DNA of 64,000 nt, taken from Azoarcus sp. DD4 (GTDB lineage: Bacteria; Pseudomonadota; Gammaproteobacteria; Burkholderiales; Rhodocyclaceae). A model generated the notes under the pieces. That model did not search any database. It saw only the letters and a program-made list of their open reading frames with translations, and was not told the DNA's origin. Location: assembly GCF_006496635.1 (NCBI RefSeq), contig NZ_CP022958.1:4836001-4900000 (forward strand). Reading direction: 5' to 3'. A program made the position numbers and the translations under genes. Position 1 is the first letter of the stretch. Each line of letters starts with the position of its first letter. Shown here piece after piece: positions 13,775 to 22,319 of the stretch.

Positions 13775-14367
13775 GACTTCACTCCCTTTTTGCCCTGGGC
13801 TTTGTCCTTCGGCGCCTCCTCGACCTTCGGGCGCTCGATGCTGATACCCAGCGTGAACTCACTGACGCGACGGTTTGCCACGGTTGCCGCCTTGACCTCC
13901 ACCAAGCCCGGCTGGGTGAAGAACGGCGATTCGTCAAGCCCCCGCATCAAATGGGAAACGCGGGCATTGGACTGTGCATACCCCACCAGAGTCACTCGGC
14001 CATCCACCTGCTTCACCGACTTCAGGTAAACACCGTCGGGCATACGGTGCGCCAGCTCGTTGAACAGATGCACTGCTTCCGCACGCCGCCCCTGCAGGGA
14101 TTCGATCACTTGCTTGCGTACCAGCAAGGCATCAATTTGCTCGCGCAGGCGCTTGATCTCTGCAATCTGCAAATCTAACTTTGCGATTTCCGCCTTGAGG
14201 AAAGCATTCTTGCGCTCTTGGCGCTCGATATAGCCCGTGAAGACCGTATGCACCAACAGGGCGATCAACGCGCCGACGACGACCATCGCACCGGAGATGG
14301 CAAAAAACTGCTGTCTTCGCTCCCGCCGCTTCTCCTCCCGGTGCGGCAGCAGATTGATCCGGATCAT
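13771..14367 (-). CDS. pilN: Type IV pilus inner-membrane protein PilN
   Basis: 198 residues from ATG at 14367, which overlaps the pilM stop. The N-terminus MIRINLLPHREEKRRER contains the INLLP motif that binds the groove of PilM. A membrane segment follows (AMVVVGALIALLVHTVF), then a long coiled coil (residues about 45-90) and a ferredoxin-like domain. A longer frame to 14397 adds ten residues that run into pilM and lacks the conserved start. The C-terminal tail is Lys/Glu-rich. Confidence 0.95.
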   Translation of the reverse strand: MIRINLLPHREEKRRERRQQFFAISGAMVVVGALIALLVHTVFTGYIERQERKNAFLKAEIAKLDLQIAEIKRLREQIDALLVRKQVIESLQGRRAEAVHLFNELAHRMPDGVYLKSVKQVDGRVTLVGYAQSNARVSHLMRGLDESPFFTQPGLVEVKAATVANRRVSEFTLGISIERPKVEEAPKDKAQGKKGVKS

Positions 14368-15440
14368 TCGTCGAATCTCCGCAAGGCGAGCCCGCACGCC
14401 ACCATGAGCGACGGCGCATCAGCCAACAGGTTCTTGGGACGTACCTTGGACGAAAGCGCCATGCCCGCGAACGGGTTGGCAATGATCGTTTCGACCTGAG
14501 TCCGCCCGGCGACCACATCCGCCAACCCGGGCATGACCGCACAACCGCCGGCAAGGACAAGATGATCGACCTGGTTGAACTGGGTCGACGTAAAGAAGAA
14601 TTGCAGCGCCCGCGAGACTTCAAGCGCAAGACTGTCCATGAACGGGCGCATCAGATCGCGCGCATAGTCTTCAGGCAGGCTGCCAGAGCGCTTCGCGGCC
14701 TCCGCCTCTTCGAGACTCATGCCGTACTGGCGGGCGATATCCTGAGTCAGCTGATGGCCACCGAAGGCCTGCTCGCGTGAATAGACCTGCTGACCGCCAC
14801 GCAGCACGGTCACGTTCATCACGCTCGCGCCGATGTCGATCAATGCCACGACCTTGGCACCACCCGCCGGCACCAACTGCCGGCTGACGAGCTCGAACGC
14901 GGATTCGATCGCCAGCGATTCGACGTCGATGACCACCGCCTTCAAGCCGGCAGCCTGTGCCGTCGCCACGCGATCCTCGACCTTGTCCTTGCGCGATGCG
15001 GCAATCATGACCTCGACTTCGCCCGCACCGGACGCAGCCGGGCCGATGACCTGGAAATCGAGGTTTACCTCGTCGAGCGCAAAGGGAATGTACTGATTGG
15101 CCTCGGACTCGACCTGCATCTCCATCTCCTGCTCGCGCAGGCCGTCCGGGAGGATGATCTTCTTGGTGATGACGGACGAGGCCGGCAGGGCCATGGCCAC
15201 GTTCTTGACCCCGCCACCAAAGCGGCGCAATGCGCGCCGCAAGGCCTCGCTGACGGCATCCAGATTGGCGATATTGCCGTCGACTACAGCATCACGCGGG
15301 AGCGGCTCGATCGCGTAGCGCTCGATTTTGTAACCTTCCTTGTCCCCACCGGACAGCTCAACCAGCTTGACCGATGAAGATGAGATATCGAGACCTGCGA
15401 GTTGTCGCGCCTTCGAACCGAACAGGGAGAATTCAATCAC
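14364..15440 (-). CDS. pilM: Type IV pilus actin-like ATPase PilM
   Basis: 358 residues from a GTG at 15440, preceded by AAGGA. The actin/FtsA-like fold is shown by the phosphate-binding AGLDISSSSVKLVEL near residue 15, VVALIDIGASVMNV near residue 195 and LVLAGGCAVMPGL near residue 295. PilM sits on the cytoplasmic face and binds PilN. It is the first gene of pilMNOPQ, driven by the divergent promoter at 15497-15525. Confidence 0.96.
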   Translation of the reverse strand: MIEFSLFGSKARQLAGLDISSSSVKLVELSGGDKEGYKIERYAIEPLPRDAVVDGNIANLDAVSEALRRALRRFGGGVKNVAMALPASSVITKKIILPDGLREQEMEMQVESEANQYIPFALDEVNLDFQVIGPAASGAGEVEVMIAASRKDKVEDRVATAQAAGLKAVVIDVESLAIESAFELVSRQLVPAGGAKVVALIDIGASVMNVTVLRGGQQVYSREQAFGGHQLTQDIARQYGMSLEEAEAAKRSGSLPEDYARDLMRPFMDSLALEVSRALQFFFTSTQFNQVDHLVLAGGCAVMPGLADVVAGRTQVETIIANPFAGMALSSKVRPKNLLADAPSLMVACGLALRRFDE

Positions 15441-15496
15441 AAAGAAAATCCTTAAATTTCTTTATGTTAGGCGCTGATGCTGAATAAGGCTCTCAA

Positions 15497-15525
15497 ATCC
15501 TAGCAACAACGGTGAGTGGTGTAAA
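15497..15525 (-). promoter_or_regulatory. Sigma-70 promoter of pilMNOPQ
   Basis: On the minus strand TTTACA, exactly 17 bp, then TAGGAT, ending about 56 bases before the pilM start. It lies back to back with the ponA promoter in a 193-bp divergent region. Confidence 0.65.
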
Positions 15526-15573
15526 GCGAAATGCATTTAGTCATCATGGTCATACGGCGACACAGCGCCGCGC

Positions 15574-15603
15574 TGGAGACCGGTCGAAGCCGACCCGTAT
15601 AAT
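15574..15603 (+). promoter_or_regulatory. Candidate ponA promoter
   Basis: A perfect -10 TATAAT at 15598-15603 lies about 30 bases before the ponA start. The -35 is poor (TGGAGA with 18-bp spacing). The leader would be only about 20-25 bases. Confidence 0.55.
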
Positions 15604-15633
15604 GCCCGCCCTGTCCTCATCTCGGGAATTCCG

Positions 15634-18012
15634 ATGCGCTGGGTTCTCTATCCGCTCGCAGCCCTGACCGCACTGGTGATTCTCGGCCTCGCCACCCTGG
15701 CCGCGGTGTCGCTCCTTGCCTGGCCGAACCTGCCCTCCCTCGACACCCTCACCGACTACCGGCCACGCATTCCGCTGCGGGTCTACACCGCCGACGGACA
15801 TCTGCTAGGCGAGTTCGGCGAGGAGCGCCGTTCGGTAGTTCGCATCGACACGGTGCCGCCGGTCCTCAAGCAGGCCATTCTCGCCGCTGAGGACGAGCGC
15901 TTCTATGAACACCCCGGAATCGACGTGATCGGCATCATGCGGGCGGCGCTGGCCAACATCACCACCGGCGGTCGCGGCCAGGGCGCCTCGACGATCACCA
16001 TGCAGGTCGCGCGCAATTTCTTCCTCACCCGTGAGAAGACTTACAACCGCAAGCTTTACGAGATCCTGCTCGCGCTGAAGATCGAGCGCAGCCTGTCCAA
16101 GGACCAGATCCTCGAGCTCTACATCAACCAGATCTACCTCGGCCAGCGTGCCTACGGTTTCTCTGCCGCCGCCCGCGCCTACTATGGCAAGGTACTCAAC
16201 GACATCACCCTGGCCGAGGCTGCCATGCTGGCCGGGCTCCCCAAGGCGCCGTCGGCCTACAACCCGGTCGCAAACCCCACACGCGCCACCTTGCGTCAGC
16301 AATACGTCCTGCGGCGCATGCTCGAATCCGGCTTCATCGACGAAGCCGCCTACCAGACCGCGCTCAAGGCACCGCAACACACCCAGAGCCAGACTGCCGC
16401 GCGAAACGGCTCCGTGCTCCATGGCGATTACGTCGCCGAGATGGCGCGCCAGATCGCGGTCGAGCAGTTCGGCGAGGAAGCCTACCAGCTAGGCATCCGC
16501 ATCGTCACGACGATCACCCGTGCCGACCAGGAGGCGGCCTATGCAGCGCTGCGCAAGGGCGTGATGGACTACGACCGCCGCCACGGCTACCGTGGCCCCG
16601 AGGCTTTCGTCGAACTGCCGGCACCTCCCCGCGACGAGGAAGCGCTCGACGAACTGCTCGCCGAGTACGGCGACCACGACGACCTGATCGCCGCACTCGT
16701 GGTCGAATCGTCCGCAAAGCGCGTAAAAGTCTACCGCCACGGCGAGACGATCACCGTCGCCGGCGACGGTCTGAAATTCGTCCAACCGATGCTGGACGAC
16801 AAGGCCCCGCAATCGCGGCGCGTGCGCCCTGGCGCGATCGTCCGTATCCGTGACACCGGCGAGAAGGGCTGGGAGATCGTGCAACTGCCGGAAATCCAGG
16901 CCGCCCTCGTGTCCATGGACACCCACAGCGGCGCCGTCCGCGCCCTGATCGGCGGTTTCGATTTCAACCGCAACAAGTTCAATCACGTCACGCAGGCCCA
17001 ACGCCAGCCCGGCTCGAGCTTCAAGCCCTTCATCTATTCGGCCGCGCTCGAGCGCGGCTACGCACCGGGCAGCCTGGTGGACGACTCCCCGCTCTACTTC
17101 CCCGCCGGCGTGACCGGCTCCCAGGCCTGGGAGCCGAAGAACTACGACGGCAAGTTCGACGGACTGATGACGCTGCGTGACGCCCTCGCCCGCTCCAAGA
17201 ACATGGTGTCCATCCGCTTGCTGCAGAACATCACGCCGAGCTATGCGCAGGACTACGTCGGCCGCTTCGGCTTCGACCCCGCCCGTCATCCGCCCTACCT
17301 CACCATGGCGCTCGGCGCCGGCTCGGTGACGCCCTGGGAGATGGCTTCCGGCTATGCGGTGTTCGCCAACGGCGGTTACCGGGTCGAGCCCTATGTGGTC
17401 AAGGAGATGTACGACGGCAACGGCCGTCTGGTGGCGAAGATCGACCCGCCGATCGCGGGAGAAAGTGCGCCCCGCGTGATCGATCCGCGCAATGCCTGGC
17501 TGATGGACTCGATGATGCAGGACGTGGTACGCCGCGGCACCGCAACCCGTGCGCGTTCGCTCAATCGTGCCGACCTGGCCGGCAAGACCGGTACCACCAA
17601 CGACTATCTCGATGCCTGGTTCTGCGGCTACAACCCGGATCTGGTCGCAGTCGCGTGGGTCGGTTTCAGCCAGCCCAAGAACATGGGCCGGGGCGAAACC
17701 GGCGGTGCCGCCGCCCTGCCGATCTGGGTGAACTACATGCGCACCGCCCTGCAGGCCCAGCCTGAAAAGTCCCAGCCACGCCCCGACGGCCTGATCAACA
17801 TAACCGCCGGCGACGGCAGCCGCGAAGACTACATCTACGAAGAGAACAAGCCGGTCGCCCCGCCCCCGCCGGAAGAGCTACCCGCCAGCCTGTTCTCGGA
17901 TCGCTCGCCGGCACTCGAAGCGCCGGAAGAGGCGATTCCGCCCGCACCGCCGATGGCGCGTCAGGCGCCCGCGCCGGTGGTCGAGCGGGTACCGACGCCG
18001 ATCAACCGCTGA
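15634..18012 (+). CDS. ponA: Penicillin-binding protein 1A (class A, transglycosylase/transpeptidase)
   Basis: 792 residues: one N-terminal membrane anchor, a GT51 transglycosylase domain with the catalytic Glu in AAEDERFYEHPG (E86) and QGASTITMQVARN, an OB-like insert, and a transpeptidase domain with SxxK (SSFK, Ser461), SKN (521-523) and KTGTT (651). It polymerises and crosslinks peptidoglycan at the inner membrane. The C-terminal 60 residues are Pro/Glu-rich. The position divergent from pilM is conserved in related bacteria. Its last 11 bases overlap the convergent cyaY. Confidence 0.97.
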   Translation: MRWVLYPLAALTALVILGLATLAAVSLLAWPNLPSLDTLTDYRPRIPLRVYTADGHLLGEFGEERRSVVRIDTVPPVLKQAILAAEDERFYEHPGIDVIGIMRAALANITTGGRGQGASTITMQVARNFFLTREKTYNRKLYEILLALKIERSLSKDQILELYINQIYLGQRAYGFSAAARAYYGKVLNDITLAEAAMLAGLPKAPSAYNPVANPTRATLRQQYVLRRMLESGFIDEAAYQTALKAPQHTQSQTAARNGSVLHGDYVAEMARQIAVEQFGEEAYQLGIRIVTTITRADQEAAYAALRKGVMDYDRRHGYRGPEAFVELPAPPRDEEALDELLAEYGDHDDLIAALVVESSAKRVKVYRHGETITVAGDGLKFVQPMLDDKAPQSRRVRPGAIVRIRDTGEKGWEIVQLPEIQAALVSMDTHSGAVRALIGGFDFNRNKFNHVTQAQRQPGSSFKPFIYSAALERGYAPGSLVDDSPLYFPAGVTGSQAWEPKNYDGKFDGLMTLRDALARSKNMVSIRLLQNITPSYAQDYVGRFGFDPARHPPYLTMALGAGSVTPWEMASGYAVFANGGYRVEPYVVKEMYDGNGRLVAKIDPPIAGESAPRVIDPRNAWLMDSMMQDVVRRGTATRARSLNRADLAGKTGTTNDYLDAWFCGYNPDLVAVAWVGFSQPKNMGRGETGGAAALPIWVNYMRTALQAQPEKSQPRPDGLINITAGDGSREDYIYEENKPVAPPPPEELPASLFSDRSPALEAPEEAIPPAPPMARQAPAPVVERVPTPINR

Positions 18013-18331
18013 CCGGCTTCACCACCACCGACTCGCCGCTCTGTTCGCTGACCACCCTGGTGAGCAGGGCGTAGAGTTCGGTCCCGTCCCGGCCCGCCAC
18101 CCAGCCGCCTCCCTCGGGCCGGAAGTGGAAACCGCCGGAGCGGGCCGCTACCCAGATCTCGCGCGCCGCGCTGTGACGATTGATGATGACCTTGCTGCCG
18201 TTCTCGAACTCCAGTTCGAGGATGCCGCCCGGCTTCGGCTCGATGTCCATCTCGGCGCCACACGCCTCGAGCGCCGCCTCGATGCGGTCGAGCTCGGTTT
18301 CGGCCAATGCATTGAATGCCGACTCTTCCAT
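18002..18331 (-). CDS. cyaY: Frataxin-like iron-sulfur assembly protein CyaY
   Basis: 109 residues, the normal bacterial frataxin length. An acidic first helix (ETELDRIEAALEACG) and the beta-sheet core (LELEFENGSKVIINRHSAAREIWVAARSGGFHF) match the family. It binds iron and modulates IscS/IscU cluster assembly in the cytoplasm. It converges on ponA with an 11-base overlap and diverges from lptM. Confidence 0.95.
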   Translation of the reverse strand: MEESAFNALAETELDRIEAALEACGAEMDIEPKPGGILELEFENGSKVIINRHSAAREIWVAARSGGFHFRPEGGGWVAGRDGTELYALLTRVVSEQSGESVVVKPVSG

Positions 18332-18378
18332 GCTGACTCCTTCTGTTAGGATTCCGGTTTTCTTACGATTCCAAGGCC

Positions 18379-18570
18379 ATGCGAGCGATGCTTCCCGCAG
18401 TCGCGCTCTCCGGCGCGCTGCTCCTGTCCGGTTGCGGCATCAAGGGACCGCTCTACCTTCCGGATCCCGCCAAAACCCGGCCCGTCACCAGCACCAGGAC
18501 CCAGCCGCAATCCCAGCCCACAACGGGCGCCGATCATAGCAAAACCGACACCAGCAGCCCTACGCAATGA
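18379..18570 (+). CDS. lptM: Small lipoprotein LptM (YifL-like)
   Basis: 63 residues with a signal peptide and lipobox LLSG-C (Cys19), followed at once by the family signature GIKGPLYLP and a polar Pro/Thr/Gln tail. LptM binds the LptDE lipopolysaccharide translocon and helps its maturation. The gene typically precedes lysA, as here: its stop overlaps the lysA start by 4 bases. Confidence 0.9.
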   Translation: MRAMLPAVALSGALLLSGCGIKGPLYLPDPAKTRPVTSTRTQPQSQPTTGADHSKTDTSSPTQ

Positions 18571-19850
18571 GCACGAGCAGCCCCGCCGCGACCACGCCCT
18601 TTCCCACACCGACCCTATACGCCGCCGAACGTGGCCTGACGCTGGAAAACGTCGCGCTTGCCGACATCGCCACGGACTTCGGCACCCCCACCTATGTGTA
18701 TTCACGCGCAGCCCTGACCGCTGCCTTCGAAAGCTGGCGCAACGCACTGGGTGGGCGCGGCCTGGTGTGCTACGCAGTCAAGGCCAACTCCAATCTCGGC
18801 ATCCTGTCGGTGTTTGCCCGGCTGGGGGCAGGCTTCGACATTGTCTCGGGTGGCGAACTGGCACGCGTGCTGGCTGCCGGCGGCGATGCCGGCAAGGTCG
18901 TGTTCTCCGGCGTGGGCAAAAGCCGGGACGAGATGCGCCAGGCGCTCGAGGCCGGCATCCGCTGCTTCAATATCGAATCGGCGGCCGAACTCGACCGCCT
19001 CGATGCGGTTGCCGGCGAACTCGGCCGCAAGGCGCCGATTGCCCTGCGCGTCAATCCGGACGTCGACCCGAAGACCCACCCCTATATTTCCACCGGTCTC
19101 AAGAGCAACAAGTTCGGCGTCGCCTTCGGCGAGGCGCTCGCGCTCTACCGCCGCGCCGCCAGCCTGCCCAATCTTAAGGTCAGCGGCATCGCCTGCCACA
19201 TCGGCTCGCAGCTGCTCGACCCTGCGCCGGTCGCCGAAGCTGCAGCCAAGGTCCTTGAGCTGGTGGACCAGCTTGCCGCCGACGGCATCACGCTCGAGCA
19301 CATCGACCTCGGCGGCGGGCTCGGCATCCGCTACCGCGACGAAACCCCGCCCAGCGTGGCCGAATACCTCGCCCCCCTGCTCAAGGTTTTCGAGGGCCGC
19401 AACGAAGAACTCTGCTTCGAGCCCGGGCGCTCGCTGGTCGGCAACGCCGGCCTGCTGCTGACCCGCGTCGAATATCTCAAGCACGGTGAAGAGAAGAACT
19501 TCGCCATCGTCGATGCGGCGATGAACGATCTCGCCCGGCCTGCGCTCTACGACGCCTACCACGAGGCGGTTGCGGTTACCCCCGCCGGCGTGGCGGCGCA
19601 GTGCTACGAGATCGTCGGCCCGATCTGCGAAAGCGGCGACTTCCTCGCCCACGACCGCCAGCTCGCGTTGCGCGAGGGCGACCTGGTGGCGCTGCTATCG
19701 GCCGGCGCCTACGGCATGACGATGAGTTCCAACTACAACACGCGGCCGCGTGCGGCCGAAGTGATCGTGGACGGTGATCGAGTCCTGCTGGTGCGCGAAC
19801 GTGAAACGGTCGCGGCGCTCTACGCGGGCGAACGCCGTATCGACGACTGA
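18567..19850 (+). CDS. lysA: Diaminopimelate decarboxylase
   Basis: 427 residues. The PLP enzyme decarboxylates meso-diaminopimelate to lysine, the last step of lysine synthesis. Lys72 in YAVKANSN binds PLP; HIGSQL, the glycine-rich DLGGGLGIRY and the active-site CESGDF motif are all present. The ATG overlaps the lptM stop, so both are one transcription unit. Confidence 0.97.
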   Translation: MSTSSPAATTPFPTPTLYAAERGLTLENVALADIATDFGTPTYVYSRAALTAAFESWRNALGGRGLVCYAVKANSNLGILSVFARLGAGFDIVSGGELARVLAAGGDAGKVVFSGVGKSRDEMRQALEAGIRCFNIESAAELDRLDAVAGELGRKAPIALRVNPDVDPKTHPYISTGLKSNKFGVAFGEALALYRRAASLPNLKVSGIACHIGSQLLDPAPVAEAAAKVLELVDQLAADGITLEHIDLGGGLGIRYRDETPPSVAEYLAPLLKVFEGRNEELCFEPGRSLVGNAGLLLTRVEYLKHGEEKNFAIVDAAMNDLARPALYDAYHEAVAVTPAGVAAQCYEIVGPICESGDFLAHDRQLALREGDLVALLSAGAYGMTMSSNYNTRPRAAEVIVDGDRVLLVRERETVAALYAGERRIDD

Positions 19851-19873
19851 CGAAGCTGCCGCGGCCGGCACCA

Positions 19874-20221
19874 CTATGCGCGCGACCCATCGCGCGCGAG
19901 CCGGTCGGCCTCTTCGATCAGCGCACGACCGAAAGCCTTCCAGGCCGGGCCGCCGTGGGTATGCACGCCGATTTCCGCGCTCTGCCGCATGACTTCCAGC
20001 ATCAGCATCGCCAGCGCGTAGAGTTCGGCCCGCGCGCGGCGCTTCGGATCGGGGTCGCGCAGCATCTGCATGTTGCACTCCGGCGTGCAGGTCAGCGCCT
20101 CACGCGCCATGGTCCGCAAGGCGACTTCATCGTCCCAGTCGAGATCGAGCAGGAAGCCGCGCTTGAGGATTTCGCGCTCCAGTTCGACCGCGTCGCGTTC
20201 GTAGTGCCCGAAGCCGCTCAT
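19874..20221 (-). CDS. Conserved hypothetical protein, about 115 residues
   Basis: From ATG at 20221 the protein starts MSGFGHYERD and is charged and helical, with no signal peptide or membrane segment. A Cys pair (TCTPECNM) and an RARAELYALAMLMLEVMRQSAE helix are the main landmarks. I do not recognise a named family. GC3 pattern and a purine-rich leader (GGAGGAAAAG and AAGGAC) support a real gene. It converges on lysA and diverges from dacB. Confidence 0.7.
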   Translation of the reverse strand: MSGFGHYERDAVELEREILKRGFLLDLDWDDEVALRTMAREALTCTPECNMQMLRDPDPKRRARAELYALAMLMLEVMRQSAEIGVHTHGGPAWKAFGRALIEEADRLARDGSRA

Positions 20222-20351
20222 GTCCTTGCTTTTCCTCCGGTCCGTCGGGCGGACACGTAGCGCCGGAATCGGCGATGATGGCTGCCGCACATCGCGCAGG
20301 ATTCTACTCGCGCGACGCCGCCACGCATTACCCAACCCGAGCCGACCCGTC

Positions 20352-21806
20352 ATGCATCGCCCCAAGCACCGCTCCGCCACGCCCTTCGACCTGCTGCTCC
20401 ACATCGGCGCCGGCCTGGCCCTGCTCGCCGGCCTGTCTCTGGCGAGCGCGGCCGGCCTGCCACCAGGTGTAAGCCTCGCGCTCGACAACGCACGTATCCC
20501 CACCGACGCGGTGTCGATCTGGACGCAAGCGGTGGACGCTCACCAGCCCACCCTCAGCCTCAATGCCAATCGCCCGCTGAACCCGGCCTCCACGATGAAG
20601 CTGGTCACCGCCTTCGCCGCCTTCGACCGGCTGGGGCCGGCCTTTACCTGGCAGACCCGGATCGCAACGCGCGGTGAACTCGACCACGGCGTCCTCAGGG
20701 GTGATCTCCACCTCCTTGGCGGCGCCGACCCGGTGTTCGACGAAGAGCGCCTGCGCCGTTTGCTGCGCCGGCTGCGCGGCCTCGGCATTTACCGTGTCGC
20801 CGGCGACATCGTGCTCGACGGCTCGGTGCTCACCTTGCCGCCGCACGATCCGCAGGCCTTCGACGGCCGTGGCCTGCGGCCCTACAACGCCGGCCCCTAC
20901 GGCCTGCTGATGCACTACAACACCCTGCAGCTCGGCCTTTTTCCGGCGGGCGATGCCCATGCGCCGGTCACGGTGATCGCCGAGCCGCCGCTGGCCGGCC
21001 TCGTCATCGACAACCGCCTGCTGACCTCGCAAACCACCTGCGAGGTCTGGTATCGCGACCTCGACGCCCGCCTCGAACCCGGCCCGCGGCTGGTACTCAC
21101 CGGCAGCCTGCCGGCCAGCTGCGGCCCGCGCAACTGGAGCGCCGCACCGCTGGCGCCCCCGGATTACGCCATTGCCCTGGTCCGTGCACTGTGGAGCGAA
21201 CTCGGTGGCAGCGTGGACGGCGCAGTGCGCAACGGCGTGACGCCTGCCGACGCCATCGTCCGCCTGGCCGACGACTCGCGTCCGCTCGCCGATGTGGTCC
21301 GCGACATGAACAAGTGGTCGAGCAATCTCATCGCCCGCCAGCTGCTCGCCACCCTGGGCATGCAGCAAGCCGATGCTGCCGATGCAGTCCAGGGCGGCAT
21401 ACTGGTCGCCAGAGCGCAGCTTGCCGCCGCCGGCATCGACACCAGCGGCCTGGTCATCGAGAACGGCGCCGGCCTGTCGCGCAGCGAACGCATCCGCGCC
21501 GACAGCATGGGTGCGCTGCTGCTGGCCGCCTGGCGCCGGCCATGGATGCCGGAGTTCATCTCCGCCCTGCCGCTTGCCGGCGTGGACGGGACCGCGCGCA
21601 AACGCCTGAACGGCAGCCCGGCCAACGGCCAGGCCCACATCAAGACCGGCACGCTCAACGGCGTGCGCGCAATGGCGGGCTACCTGCTCGACCGCAACAG
21701 CCGCCGCCATGTGGTGGTGATGATTGTGAACCACCCGGAAGCGGCCGCCAGCCAGGCCGCCCAGGATGCCCTGCTCGAATGGCTGTGGGCAGCGCCACCG
21801 CCGTAA
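20352..21806 (+). CDS. dacB: D-alanyl-D-alanine carboxypeptidase/endopeptidase (PBP4 family)
   Basis: 484 residues from ATG at 20352; the upstream 44 codons of the open frame look non-coding. There is a signal peptide (LLLHIGAGLALLAGLSLASAAG). The S13 peptidase motifs are intact: STMK (Ser80), SSN (323-325) and KTG (431-433). It trims or cleaves peptidoglycan crosslinks in the periplasm. It diverges from the hypothetical gene at 19874-20221. Confidence 0.94.
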   Translation: MHRPKHRSATPFDLLLHIGAGLALLAGLSLASAAGLPPGVSLALDNARIPTDAVSIWTQAVDAHQPTLSLNANRPLNPASTMKLVTAFAAFDRLGPAFTWQTRIATRGELDHGVLRGDLHLLGGADPVFDEERLRRLLRRLRGLGIYRVAGDIVLDGSVLTLPPHDPQAFDGRGLRPYNAGPYGLLMHYNTLQLGLFPAGDAHAPVTVIAEPPLAGLVIDNRLLTSQTTCEVWYRDLDARLEPGPRLVLTGSLPASCGPRNWSAAPLAPPDYAIALVRALWSELGGSVDGAVRNGVTPADAIVRLADDSRPLADVVRDMNKWSSNLIARQLLATLGMQQADAADAVQGGILVARAQLAAAGIDTSGLVIENGAGLSRSERIRADSMGALLLAAWRRPWMPEFISALPLAGVDGTARKRLNGSPANGQAHIKTGTLNGVRAMAGYLLDRNSRRHVVVMIVNHPEAAASQAAQDALLEWLWAAPPP

Positions 21807-21825
21807 TCTGCCGACCGCAGCGGCC

Positions 21826-22242
21826 TCAGGACATCGGCAATGCGCGCGCCTGGCCGAGCGCCCACCAGCCGCGTACCACCCGGTAGAGCACCCACAAGCC
21901 GAGCAGCAGGATCAGCACGATCGCGAACGGGATCCCGATCACCGTAAGCGCCATCACGCCGGCGATCGCGATCCACAGCACGGCAAACCAGAAAGTGCGG
22001 ATCTGCCAGCTGAAATGGCTTTCCAGCCAGGTACCGCGCACCGCCGATTGATTCCAGTAGTTAAGCACCACCGCGGCGATCGACGGCAGGCTGGCGACGA
22101 AGCTGAAGACGATGGTCGCCGAGCCCACCACCGCGGAAAACACCGCGAACGCATGCAGCGCGTAGATCAGGTGGGCCAGGGTCACCTGGTTGCCGGTCGG
22201 TTGACCGGCCAGGTGGTTCGCCGTGCTGTCGGGATATGTCAT
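21826..22242 (-). CDS. DUF4870-like small integral membrane protein
   Basis: 138 residues with three to four membrane segments and a short polar N-terminus. The pattern HLIYALHAF..F, two central helices and a final 'VIGIPFAIVLILLLGLWVLYRVVRGW' resembles DUF4870 proteins, whose role is unknown. It is alone between dacB and ubiD. Confidence 0.8.
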   Translation of the reverse strand: MTYPDSTANHLAGQPTGNQVTLAHLIYALHAFAVFSAVVGSATIVFSFVASLPSIAAVVLNYWNQSAVRGTWLESHFSWQIRTFWFAVLWIAIAGVMALTVIGIPFAIVLILLLGLWVLYRVVRGWWALGQARALPMS

Positions 22243-22319
22243 TGTGCGCCTGCTCCTCTGCAGTCAGCCCGCCGCCTCGCTGGCGGCCGGTCAGGTTCAA
22301 GTGAGGGCGCGATACGGCC